Below, piece by piece: positions 48,480-59,619 of a stretch of 64,000 nt of DNA (its first letter is position 1; each line of letters opens with the position of its first letter). The position numbers and the translations under genes were made by a program. This stretch comes from Styela clava (lineage: Eukaryota > Chordata > Ascidiacea > Stolidobranchia > Styelidae). The notes beneath the pieces were generated by a model. It saw only the letters and a list, made by a program, of their open reading frames with translations. It searched no databases and was not told the DNA's origin. Location: NCBI RefSeq assembly GCF_964204865.1, contig NC_135260.1, positions 7,130,001 through 7,194,000 on the forward strand. The letters are read 5' to 3'.

Positions 48480-49600
48480 AATAGTATTTTGGAAGTTTTT
48501 TTTTTTATCTAAATGTAATAGATTTTTCAAACCTTCTAAAGTGAAATTGATTATTCACACAGAAAACAATTTACTGAAAGTAGTTTTGGAATATTAATTT
48601 TTTTTGTCCACATTTTGACCCAATTAAGAAAACACATCAAGCTAGCAAAAGAATACTTGAATAAAACACTTGAGTAATTAAATTAAACGCAAAGTACATG
48701 AAGAAGGTGGCATTTTCGAAGAAAATGGGAGTTGTAACATTTCTGCTCTTCACAAAATTCTGAAGCACATTGTTTAATTTGTCATATTTCCATCAATACA
48801 ATCAAAAAACACAATAAGCTCAGCAGTCAATATGACAAATTCGAAGACCAACTTCGAACAGAAAATTTCCATGTGTTTGTATATTAATATAATTATACAA
48901 CGACTTAGTTACTAAAAATCAATATCAATAATAATTCAAGCAATCCTATGCCACGCAATGTAGTGCGAAATGTCTTGTCGAAAAAATCTGTCATTTGTTT
49001 TTTTACTGATCTATACATGAAATGATAAAAGTAACTTTTTTGCATTACTGGAATTAATAAGACATTCACAAAGATCCAGATTAACCCATGATCATGTGGC
49101 CTCGTTAGTTAGAGTTGGTACTATAAAATCATTTCAGACTGGCCTTAGTATGCTGGTGACACAAAAAAGATGCCAAACGCCAGGACAAATGTAATTATTA
49201 AAACATTGAGTTTATACTGTAGTATTTTTGTTAATTTTAGGTTCATATATTTAGATTAAGTTATTTTTAGTGTATGTATTATTCTTTCCTTATTCAAAGC
49301 TTGTTCAAAAATGATTTTGATGGTTGTTTAATGTCATTGGTTTGATTGCTGTATGGCTGCGTATGCGATAGTCTCGACGCAGCAGAAACGATGATCAAGG
49401 CTTGAAATCCGTGGTCGCACACTGGTCGTTCGGTCGCAAATACGTCTTTCGAGGGCCGTACTTTGGGGATTTGTATAGCTTTAACCCTTTGTCGTAGAAA
49501 GTTAATACGAGGTTTAGCGTGTAGAATAAATGCCGCCAATGCACCCACGGTGAAAAAATTAACGGGTTAGATATATTGGTTTTTGTTTTATAGCGGTTTG
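48480..49600. other. No recognisable gene
   Basis: AT-rich, probably the interior of the hAT-type element that begins at 48413. The 84-codon minus-strand frame at 49294-49548 has no motif I recognise. Confidence 0.35.
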
Positions 49601-49689
49601 AATGAAATTGTCCGCAGACTGGCTACACCACCCTAGGCCTGGTGAGTTGTCCGTGTAGTCGAATTGTCCATCAGCCCTAAACGGCTATG

Positions 49690-50030
49690 ACAGTCACTGT
49701 ACCAAAAATTGTACCCCGATTCGGCTGGTGTTAAGTTGACGCATGTTATTTAGTAACGTTTTTATGTGAAATGTTTGACTGTGGTTCGGTACCTGATCCG
49801 ATAATACGGTACATAATTGACTCATATCACGAGATATTTCAACTGATGTTTCAATTGTCACAGGACCTAAAATATCTATGACAGTCCCTGTACCGTCACG
49901 GTACCCCAATACAGGTACTGGTAAGTCACCGCCGGTATGTTAGTCGTTGGTCACCGCATATGATTTTTGGGGAATTGTTCTGCGTGTCCATATATTTGAG
50001 CATTGCTCTCTTGTTAGTTAAGTTATGCTA
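49690..50030. repeat. Dispersed repeat E
   Basis: Two partial internal repeats (GACAGTCACTGTACC... and GACAGTCCCTGTACCGTCAC) and a close relative at 42290-42416 plus 42911-42965 (GGTACTGGTAAGTCACCGCC versus GATACTGGTGAGTTACGGCA). No coding potential. Confidence 0.5.
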
Positions 50031-50656
50031 AGACGTTGTTGAAAAATGTATAAGTAAGTTAATAAACACTTATAAATCCTTACCACGGATATGGGCCGTG
50101 AGACGAAGCCTTGAAAACGCCCAGAAAATGAGTTTCGTAGCGCACATCTGGTAACTAAATAAATTCTTCAGTTTTGTGTGAAAATGAACATACTGAACGC
50201 ATTACAGCTTGTTCCACAATCCTGGTGCAAAATTGAATATAAGAGATTCCCGGAAATTCAATAACCATAAGTTTACAACACATACATAAGAACTATGCAA
50301 TTCGAGATCCCTACAGCACACTAACATAAATGTATTCCTGTAATGTTTTGCTTCCTTCAGTCAATCATAATTCATTAGGTAGATTACGAAAAATATGACA
50401 TACATGTAACCAACAACAAAAAATACTTTAATTGTGTGACAGGAGTCGCGAGTGACTGAGAAAGCAGCGACACCAACAACGCCGATTCACATTAGCGAAT
50501 AAATTTTATGTAATAACCACAAGCAGTTTACAACAAGAACAGCAAAAAAAGCTACATCCATTTTATAGAAGCTATCAAACGTATTTCTTTTTAAGCAATG
50601 AAGTCACAAATTAACATCGTGAGCACGAAAACACAAATAAATCAGTTATTTTTCAC

Positions 50657-51010
50657 TTAGAAATCTGCGCAATTTAAGTTGATTTTGGCACACTTGCATA
50701 AATTATTTTGACTATTTTTCTCACACTTGCAGTTTGCCAACTCAAGAACTGATTTGAGGGCCACATGCTTCTTCAGTGAATCATTGTTGGGTAGTAGAGT
50801 ATAATCCTTATGTTTGCCAGTGTTAAATAGACGTGCCCTGGCATCATTTACATTCTTCATATCCTCTTCATACAGTGAACAAAGAAATTCCTCAGCTTTA
50901 TTTATTAATGCCTCGTTAACCTCAAAAGATCTACATAGTTGAGAAAAAAATGAATTGAAAACCTCAATGAAGTCTTCAACATGAGTTTGATGGGCAGTTC
51001 CAATTGCAGA
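50657..51010 (-). pseudogene. Decayed transposon-type ORF with C-terminal cysteine motif
   Basis: On the minus strand an open stretch without clear start reads, in part, AEEFLCSLYEEDMKNVNDAR, then ARLFNTGKHKDYTLLPNND, then a C-terminal ANCKCEKNSQNNLCKCAKIN. The order (FxCxLYG-like, ARxxLF, LPPxxDxLxxH, C-terminal CxC cluster) matches an uncharacterised repetitive protein family of animal genomes, here shortened between the LPP and Cys parts. No intact N-terminal part was found. I rely on recollection of the family pattern only. Confidence 0.4.
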
Positions 51011-51159
51011 AAAGTTTCAATATGAAGTATTTCAATATGAATAGCCCATCTAAGCTCTTTGCAACTATTATGATTCTCATATACCTTTACGCTTCAAGAC
51101 TTCTTGTTTAATCCATTTTATAGCACTGATAGAAGCAGGGATTAGAGCCTGCGTTAGGT

Positions 51160-52130
51160 CGGATTGGTGAAACATTGCTGTTTTTTTTGTAGTACAGTAT
51201 CTAAAATGAGGAAGAAAATCATATTTGGAACAGCATGAGTGTAAAAATACCACTAAATACTAACTAATACCTTGAATACATAATGCATTTTATCTGATGT
51301 ACTCAATGAGCGTATATATGCTCATTGCATGTACTACAGTCCAGCAGTGTTTGCATACCATTACTAGACTATATCTACACTAAATTTTGATATATCACAG
51401 TCTGAAATGCCTATGACAGTATAAGTATGGACTATAGTCTCTATGTATAGACTATATTTTAAAACATCAACTGTCTGTCTACAACTTGATTTCCCACCAT
51501 CGTTTCCAATGCTACTTTCTTTCCACTCGGGCATTACTTATCTTTGCTTCCCAGTTTCTTGTCGACTCTATGAATTTAGATTTAGACCAACCGACATTAG
51601 TAAAATTGATTATTTTCTTCTCTTTCACACAACCGTGCATTACAGAAAAATCCATTAATTTTATTTCTAAATATGATGTGGCCTTTATAGTAGTATAAGT
51701 CTGCTGAATAGTCAAGAAGAGTCATTGAATTAATCACAAACATTTCATGCAAGCCAGAAAATATCGTTGTTTGTGACATATTATTCTAGGTCTAGCCTTC
51801 CTTGGAGTTACCGCACCGTACCTATTCAACAACGTCTTATGAGCTAGTGCTCAACTAAAATTGCTATTTATGGTTAGGATACACAAGTGTTTAATATCTT
51901 ACCTATATATATATAAACCTATATATACCCTTTAACCACATCCTTAGAATAACTGAACTAATAATAACTGAAAAAAACTATGGAAAGGCTACTCAACGCA
52001 AAAGCGAGCAGTAGTAGTACATCTGATATTCATTCGACCACTGAAGATCCACCTACTGCTGACTAATTTGATTGTTACGTCGTGCAGAAGTCTGCGTTCA
52101 TTGGCCCATGATACCAGAAAAGCAGAGAAA
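51160..52130. other. No recognisable gene
   Basis: AT-rich. It may contain the rest of the decayed element above. A (TA)n run lies at 51904-51916. Confidence 0.35.
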
Positions 52131-52242
52131 ATAGGACAGATGGTAACACATATTTATTGTAGTAAAAGCGTCTTTTTTGTAAAACGTGCAAGTTTTGGAA
52201 GTGGGAACAAGGCAATATTTGTTACTAAATTTCTATAGAAAA

Positions 52243-52598
52243 TAGGATAGGATAGGATTTACATATTTATCCCGGGGGAGAGGAAAGCCGATAAGACGGC
52301 TTATCTATATGGCGAACCACGGCCTCTCGTCCGGTTACCATTCCTAGTCGGGTATGGGATTAGTTAGTTACCGTATACTGTATTGTTTGTTTTCGGAAGC
52401 ATGGGCTTGGTGGTGGAGGAAGCCGTAACCGACCAGCGGTTACGTGAACCACCCAACGACGGCAAGGAGTCCAGCAATCCTCTCGCACATAACCATCCCT
52501 GCATGGAAATCGAACCTGCGAACCCACGCAGAGTAATTAGAGGTGCGGTGGCGAGTGTATTCCTAACGCTTAACCCGTTGAGCCACACCGCCGCGCCT
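52243..52598 (-). mobile_element. tRNA-derived SINE, copy 1
   Basis: Read on the minus strand it starts GGCGCGGCGGTGTGGCTCAA. It contains a Pol III A box (TGGCTCAACGG) and B box (GGTTCGATTTCC) at tRNA-like spacing and has a conserved body with AACCGCTGGTCGGTTACGGC. It ends in a (TCCTA)n tail. Relatives lie at 52930-53263 and 55893-56165. The 117-codon frame across it is a by-product. Confidence 0.85.
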
Positions 52599-52680
52599 AA
52601 CATTTTAAAATCATTTTCAGGTAGTCACCTCATGTGCGCTACGAAACTGAAAGATAAATGGCCTCGGCTCGCGGCCTATA

Positions 52681-52793
52681 TGTGTATCACAACAGTGCTT
52701 TTCCTAAAAAAATATGGAATGATAAACACTCGTTGACGTAAAATGTGTTTTTTATTCCATATTTTTGTATGAAAAGCACTGTTGTGATACACA
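52681..52793. mobile_element. 113-bp hairpin MITE with TA flanks
   Basis: Left arm TGTGTATCACAACAGTGCTT and its inverse at the right end; arms extend about 40-50 bp with a short AT-rich loop. Flanked by TA (52679-52680, 52794-52795). The uninterrupted relative at 45960 has a single TA-containing junction here, so insertion into TA is supported. Confidence 0.85.
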
Positions 52794-52929
52794 TACCATA
52801 GTCATGCACACCATCCTATCAATTCCAGAAATGGGATTGAACTTCAATCTAAGCATTGCAACAATTTCTGATTTGTCTTTGAAATTGGCTGTAATGTTCA
52901 ATTCCTGATTATATGCCATAGGTTACTTT

Positions 52930-53263
52930 GGTGCGGCGGTGTGGCTCATCGTGCCATCGTTAGGAATACGCTCGCCGCCGCACGTTGATTACTCTGCGTG
53001 GGTTCACAGGTTCGAATCACATGCGGGGTAGTTATGTGCGGGAGGATTGCTGGACTCCTCGCCGCCGCCGCCGGGGTCGAGGTAACCGCTGGTCGGTTAC
53101 AACTTCCTCCACCATCATCAAGTCCATGCTTCCGAAAACAGATAACCAGCTGACCCTAATCCGACACCCGACATGGAATGGTAACCGAACGAGAGACCGT
53201 GGTTCACTTTATGGTCAAGCCGTCCTAACGGCTTTCCTCGTCCCAGGCATATGTAAATAATAC
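52930..53263 (+). mobile_element. tRNA-derived SINE, copy 2
   Basis: Starts GGTGCGGCGGTGTGGCTCAT, contains CTGCGTGGGTTCACAGGTTC and the GTAACCGCTGGTCGGTTACA body, and ends in CTTTCCTCGTCCCAGGCATA. The A box is damaged (CATCGTGCC) and the (TCCTA)n tail is absent. Confidence 0.8.
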
Positions 53264-53264
53264 C

Positions 53265-54213
53265 CCAACGTCGCGTTTTAAATGATCTCTCTGACCATCT
53301 CCACATTTTCAAGTATTGATAATATGGCCCACAGATTGGCATTTTTGACAATAACTATTTCCGAGGCCGCTAGTTCTGTTGGTCAAGGATTTCAGTTCTG
53401 TGGCGCGAAAAATGTCGCAAAATTTTTCATATAGATACAGTACTCAAAAACTTCTGCCAAGTATTATATTTATCCTAATCAAGAACATGGCATGAACTTC
53501 ACCTCATATCCTTACTTTAATCCTAGTATATATATTTACGCTTTAATTAGTTGGTAGCAAAGTGTGCTAAAAGGGGGACAAGCGGGACACAACCATTTTG
53601 CCCGACGCTTTGCTTATCGTGAGATAATTATGTTATGTATGTCACAGGGTGGGCGCACGTAACTGTTAGTAGGCGAAATTCGACTAGGCCTTTGTCTTTG
53701 TTTATTTTTCCTTGCTGCGTTGTAGACGAAATATCTGGTAGGTCGTCGGACGGTAGTATTAATTAGGAAAACATAGTTTTACTAAATACAATGGATTTTA
53801 TTTTTATCACAGACAATTGTGTATCCCAATGTCAATACTGCGGAACTGGCTGGCAATGGCAATGGTCCGATATATTAAGCCGCCTTACCCCTTTCCTCTG
53901 GATAAATAATATGAAAAAAGTAGATCTCATTACATGCATTATTGTCGTTTCGGCCCCGCAGGTTCAGGTGTGGCGATCCCTAGCTTTTTCACAATTTAGA
54001 AATGCACGATAGATGGCGATACTTGATTTTTAACATGTACATACGGTACAATAGTGTAATATTATTTCATAATCGAGCTTCGTGGTCCACCGTTGATCAA
54101 CGTCTCGAGCTTGGTGTGGGCCGAAACGTCTGCATACCAATAATACAACGGGTAATATAGACATGTGCATTTTCGCCTTTTCTGAGAATTAAACTTCATT
54201 CTTATTTCTACAG
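53265..54213. other. CARF-like gene 5' flank; no gene recognised
   Basis: Holds a fragment of the repeat also seen near 16550 (GGTAGCAAAGTGTGCTAAAA, 53552) and other possible repeat debris near 53790-54130. A 73-codon frame at 53791 is Cys/Trp-rich but has no family match and lies out of context. Confidence 0.4.
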
Positions 54214-54224
54214 CAAATGCAGGA

Positions 54225-57200
54225 ATGGCTTTAAACATTAGATACGTCAGTAACGTAGAAACTGCCGACGATATCGTTAGACAGTATGAAGAACACACTA
54301 CAAGCAAATTTGTCATTTCTAAGCAGAATAAAAATTTTGGAAAAGAAGTTGGTATGTGGATTGTACAAAAACAATGATGTCAAAATGTGTAGTGCTAAAA
54401 ATCATATACAGATATCAGAATACATAACTGATTAAATTGTGCTCTCTATAGGCCTATAGTATTTATCAGTATTCATATATGTAAAAATACATACATACAT
54501 ACATTGCAGCATCCTAACCAAATAAATCTATTGAATTAATGATTAAATTCAATGATCATATTATTGAATGTAAAAGTTTTATGTAGAAATTTCTTACCGT
54601 TTTATTTTTAAGCTTCGAAATTTATGCAGTATGACATTGTGATATACGGTATGGTTTGAGCCTCAATACAAAATTTGAGGTTTTTTATGGTTACTTACAA
54701 TTTATCACATATTAATGCCAAGAATTCGAACTTTTCAAGGTCCGATACACTTAAATTCAAGGATTCTTTGGGAAGATATTGCTAATGCCAAAGCAGCAGG
54801 ATATCGCTTGCAGTTCGATGGAATTCCTTTCATGGTTGTTGGCCACAAAATACTTGATTGTCATCATGGTTCTGATAGACATGTAGCAGCCAAAGCGAAA
54901 TACAAAGCACAAAGAGAAGCAGTATGTCCTATATTATCTTAAATTGCATCACATCATGCTAAATCTTTTAGGCATTCAAACATTTGTGAATACTTTTTAT
55001 TTATATGACCCAATTAATTAGATTTTATTCATTTGATATTTGCTAATTATTGAACCTCATTAAAAAGGTCTAGTGAGTTGTTCAAGTTTTTGCTGGCAGT
55101 GTAAAATAGCGTTCAGGAGCTTTAGTTGCAAACTATGGTGGCCAAAACTACATAATTTACGATACTATTCCAAAAACAATCTGAATATCGATTGTATGAA
55201 TTATGGTTTCGAACCAACGTTAATAACAATCCTTTTGTTGATTTGGTCTATGGAAAACAAGGGTGAATTAGGATTCATTTTTTCCTGTCAGATGTCATTG
55301 TTGCATTTTCATGCAGAGGGAATGTGACTTTGCAATCAATTGGTGCATTGACCGCAGACTCATTAAGAGCATTCTTATATAACAACAAATAATTAAATGA
55401 TTCCTGGATTTATAGTTGACTTAATATTTGTTAATTTAGGATGAAATACAATGCAAAAAGAGGAAAATGGTGGCTCGGGATTCTAAGAAAGTCGGATGCA
55501 CTGCCAGAATAAGAATGAGAGAAATATTGAAATTTCCTGATCATAAAGTATGTCGTAAGTACTTTCAAAGATTAATCATTTAGTGAAATCTATTAGAAGT
55601 TTTGTAATACCTTGCATTTAAATTATAACCCTTTAATCAAGATAGCTGAGGATTCAAGAACTAATAGACTTCAATCTTCAAAGCAATTAAAGAAAGACAT
55701 TGCTGAGAAAGAAAAGATTGTTGAATATGAGAGAAGAATTTATATTGAATTGCCAGATGAAACAGATCACTGTAATCATTCCATTGGAGAGGTAATGCGA
55801 TTGTGAGTAGGGACGTAAGTTTAGATTAGTTTATTTTCGAATCAGAATGTTCTCGTATCAAATTCTATTTGGTATAACATCATATTAGCTTGATGGTGTG
55901 GCGCAACATGCTAAGTGTTAGGAATGCGATTGCTATGACTTCTCTGTTTGTGCTGCGTGAGTTCGCAAGGTCTAATCATGTGGCATATAATTACGTGCAA
56001 GAGGATTGTTCGAATCCTTGCCGCCGTAAGTTGGTTCAAGACTATCTCCACCATCAAGTCGATTTGTTTGAAACAAGTAAACTATTCCCATACCCGACAT
56101 AAACTTGTGAACATGTCTTACCATATGATTAGGCCGTCTACTTACTTTCCTCTCCCGGTTAAATAAGTTGTAAGTCAATTACAACTTATTTAGTCAAACA
56201 GAGTTAAGTTAATGTCTCATATTACTAAAATGATCAATTCTGTTGCCTCACTTTTATAAAATATATTTTGTATATATCAAGTTTCATTATCTTGCACCTT
56301 TCTGATCCTCCATTTTTCTGTTTTACCAGGATAATGGTCAATTACAAAGAATTGATAAAGTCATTGTGAAGTTCATACACTGTCAAGTCTATGCTGGCAT
56401 TGATTCTTCTGAGGAAATAAAGTCAAAAATCTATTCATTTGTTCGTGATCATATGTTCAAAGATAGATGTATTCCACCACCTTCAAATCGCCGTTATCAT
56501 CCAAGATCTCAAGATGTTAAAAATCATATTTATGCTGCTAAAGCAAGATTAAAGTGAGTGAGTATGTGAGTTTTGTTCTTCAATTTGTTTGCTGTCAAAT
56601 GAGAGGTATTCTAAGAGGGAGAAGGTTTGAAAACTCTAATTTGTGGCAAGAAGTCTGTGGCTCAAAATGTGTCTTAGCTGTCCTTCAGCCGGCAAACTCA
56701 GTTGGCTGTTGGCTATTTTCTGTCAGTGTACCTACCAGACAAAAGAATTTTGCTGCCCAAATTTTTCTTCCAAACGGTTTGTGGAATTCATATTCACCTC
56801 ATATTAGGAGTTTTTTTTATCAAATTGACAGAAACTGCTTGTCTTGTCTCAATCTGCATTATTTACTAACATGCAGTTCCATAGATAAGTTTCTTAGCTT
56901 GCCCTAACTTACTGGGGGATTATTGTTCTTTATTTCTGGGTGAGTGTGCGTGGCTTTGCTTTAGGCAAATTTCCCTAAAAAATACCAGATTAATAGTATA
57001 TTACTATTATGCTATGAATAGTGTTAAAGTCCAACTGATTAGTTTCTGCTCATAACACCAAAAATTCTAATTGATGGATAAGGCCAGATAATTACTGATG
57101 TGCCAAAGAATAATATTCAAGTAATATTTAGCCATTAACATTTTTTATATTCGATTTTTTCATTGTAGGTCATTAACAAAATCAGAGGTTAAAGAATTCA

Positions 57201-59010
57201 ACCAATTAAGCGATCTGATTCACAAAACAACTTCATCAGATTTGCAATTCACAAATGATCTTATCAATCCTTCACAAAGTTCACCTCATACTATGGGCTT
57301 GACAATGCTTGAAAATAGTGTTAATGCATTGTCGTGTATGAATGATATCATCAAACTTATGGATAATGATCACCATCGTTTTGATTCAGGATACATTGAT
57401 GCAGAGGATTGTGATAATATTGAGATAGTTTCTCCTGTGACAGTACAACTTCAGGTATTATATTCATAATAGTGCATTTAATTAAGAGTTTTTCTACCCA
57501 ACTATTCTCTGATACTTTGAATTGGAAGTGGTTAGAGTCTGGCGTTGAGTAGTATTTTAGGTACATTTCTGTGCTACATTAAACTAAGAATTACAAGTAA
57601 TTTCATTGCAAAGTGATGCATTTTGAAGGAAACAAATTGTATGAGTTATGAACAAATGTTGGTTGCAAAGTCTATGCTCCATACCAATAGTGAAGCTGGT
57701 ACTCTTACACTGTGTTTGCTTTGCCAAATTTAAAATGATTTTCATGTACTCTTTATTTGTACTGAATGGTCTACACCAGCGATTCCCAACCTTTTTTGGC
57801 TCGCGACCCCCCTTGGTGGTTTACGCATACCTCGCGACCCCCTACCTCACTTTCTAAATTTATCAATAAAATAAGTAGCAAAGTGGAGGCGTAGTTCATT
57901 TCCACTTCATGGCAGCTGCTGCCACGAACGAACCAATGACACCTCTTGCCGTGGTTATGGCGCTATTGCCGGTATATTCACAAATTCGTGTACCCGATTT
58001 TAGTTTATCATGCGGAATTATATCTAACCTGAAACCTAACCCCAAATCTATCAAAACTGTATCCATAAGAAAAATGTCCCAACTTACCCAATATTTATCA
58101 CCATCAGGGTCAAGCCTTGCCACTACAGCCAACATGGCGTGGTTACGGCAGCAAAATTTTACCCGTCTTTGGTTTTCAATTTGCTGCCGCGGTAACGGCA
58201 TCTCGCCTTTGGTTTGTGGCAGCTAAAAAGTCAATCGCCATGGGTTTGACTAAACCTCAATGGTTTGGCCATAAATCTCGCCATGGTTTTGCGGCAGCTC
58301 TAGACGCCACAAAATACTTGAAACTGCGCTTGGCAAAGTGAATATTGTGTAATTCAATTTTTCATATTAAATTTTTGACAAATCTAGTTTCATATCATCC
58401 TCGACTTTCATTCGATTTTGTGCCTTTGTTTTTTATATGGAAAAAAGCCGCTTTCATTTTTAATAACTTCATTTTCATATTGTCTTCCCTGCAGTAAACA
58501 CCTTGGTATCGAAATCCCGGCGTTCCACAGCAATGCTTCGAAGCCCGCGTGTTTTCCGCACTGCGGTGCGCAGAAATGCAGACGCGTTCGTGTGACGTCA
58601 CAATGGTTTACATGCCATAAACGTCACGCGCCCTATGTGCTTTTTTCTAAATCTAGTTTCAACCTAATTTTCTGTATTTGTAGGTTGAACCAGAGACTAC
58701 AAATCAGATGACAGTCAAGTGTCAGACATTGTTGGATAAAATTTCTGAACAAACCAAGGTTTTACGAGATCCTGATACATTACATAAACTTCAGACCAGA
58801 CTTCAAGACACTTTAGAATTTTTATTAAATGAAGAAACCGCTTCTGACAAAGATATTGTTGCAGAGAATTTTGTGGAACATCGCAAACATCCTAGCTTGT
58901 TGGAAACAAAATTGCGCGGAAGTAATTTCTTGGAAAGAAAAAGACCACTTATTTGTGAAAACGATTTCTCAGATTCAGATTATGAAATACAATGTGAAGC
59001 CCACTCTTAA
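54225..59010 (+). CDS. Calcium-responsive transcription factor (CARF/ALS2CR8)-like protein
   Basis: Likely nuclear DNA-binding regulator related to vertebrate CARF. Seven exons: 54225-54351 (coding part; exon opens at 54214), 54740-54921, 55440-55547, 55642-55791, 56330-56553, 57169-57454, 58684-59010, joined in frame (phases 1, 0, 0, 0, 2, 0) to 467 residues. Family-typical segments: YEEHTTSKFVISKQNKNFGK (21-40); ILWEDI and FDGIPFMVVGHKILDCHHGS (about 51-88) with DRHVAAKAKY; the basic KKVGCTARIRMREILKFPDH (119-138); YERRIYIELP (168-177); and PPPSNRRYHPRSQDVKNHIY (239-258). The last 200 residues are less conserved and include a helical TLLDKISEQTKVLRD stretch. The start is the first in-frame ATG after the TTTCTACAG acceptor. 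Exon 3 could instead end at 55554. Many animals have several CARF-like genes of unknown function. Confidence 0.88.
54487..54505. repeat. (ATAC)n microsatellite
   Basis: Four to five ATAC units in intron 1 of the CARF-like gene. Confidence 0.75.
55893..56165 (+). mobile_element. tRNA-derived SINE, copy 3 (diverged)
   Basis: GATGGTGTGGCGCAACATGC, GTGTTAGGAATGCGATTG, then GTTCGCAAGGTCTAATCATG correspond to the head and B-box region of the SINE; CTTACTTTCCTCTCCCGGTT matches its 3' body. It lies in intron 4 of the CARF-like gene and is older than the other two. Confidence 0.7.
57778..57850 (+). repeat. hAT-type terminus in CARF-like intron 6
   Basis: CAGCGATTCCCAACCTTTTT followed by TGGCTCGCGACCCC is a typical hAT left end. 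GCGACCCC is repeated. The right end was not identified. Confidence 0.6.
57887..58660. repeat. Repeat-derived sequence in CARF-like intron 6
   Basis: GC-richer than the exons, with recurring GCCATGG/GCCATAA and GGCAGC phrases, and a palindromic TTCCGCACTGCGGTGCGCAGAA near 58553. Frames of 60-105 codons occur on both strands at once, which is expected for repeat DNA and not for a gene. Confidence 0.45.
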
Positions 59011-59260
59011 AATTTATGACAATCTGATCAAAGCAAGGTTCGTCCTGTGTACTCACTCAGAAGTTGAGGAAACTGATCACTGAGTAAAGTTATGTGCTAA
59101 AGTTTGAAGAGCTATGGAAAGGAAACTATGCAGATATTATTGGTGCACAATGCTAAAGTATGCGACATTGGTCAGCGCCAATTGACATGAGACTTGGAAC
59201 AGCCCCAATACAAAAAAATTTATGGATCTGCACAACTAAAAGATAGGTTTCTTGTTCTTG

Positions 59261-59266
59261 ATTAAA
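59261..59266 (+). terminator. Possible poly(A) signal ATTAAA of the CARF-like gene
   Basis: ATTAAA about 250 nt after the TAA stop, followed by a T/G-rich stretch (GGTTTTTTGATTTTCTG). Confidence 0.4.
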
Positions 59267-59459
59267 GGTTTTTTGATTTTCTGCTTAATCCAAATATATT
59301 CTTGATGAACCTCGTTTCCATATCTTATTTGGTTGGCTGGACCTGTAAGTAGACGCCGCGGTGAATCTCACTTTAAACTCTTGTTATTAGTGAAATCCAG
59401 AGAGATGTTTGCACCCTATTTAACTACAGCTATTTCATGATGGTACATTGTGGCAAAAG

Positions 59460-59614
59460 GGAGGTAACTAATTATTCTCTCGCCTACTTTTTACATCAAG
59501 TTGTGTAAAGGGACTGAGGATAGATATACCTATAAGCACGGGGTGTATTTATTTACTTGGCTAACGCCGACAGTAATAAAATTATGGCCTGGTACACACA
59601 CTACAGGAGTACCA
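59460..59614 (-). repeat. hAT-like MITE, family A copy 6 (truncated)
   Basis: Starts within the element at GGAGGTAACTAATTATTCTC and ends CACTACAGGAGTACC. The TTAGGGTTAGG core is deleted. Confidence 0.65.
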
Positions 59615-59619
59615 AAAGT

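Larger units (their letters stand above)
52130..52840 (-). repeat. Dispersed repeat D, copy interrupted by a SINE and a MITE
   Basis: Inverted relative to 45935-46170. Pieces at 52130-52242, 52605-52680 and 52796-52840 line up in order with that uninterrupted copy. The first gap holds a SINE (52243-52598), the second a 113-bp hairpin MITE (52681-52793). Confidence 0.75.

Noticed and set aside
56554-56907. 117-codon plus-strand frame after CARF-like exon 5
   Set aside because: It begins exactly at the exon's GTGAGT donor and is out of frame with the gene (in-frame reading meets TGA at once). It is intron sequence.
57909-58226. 105-codon frame inside CARF-like intron 6
   Set aside because: The antisense frame is also open over the same stretch and the DNA has short internal repeats; it is repeat-derived.
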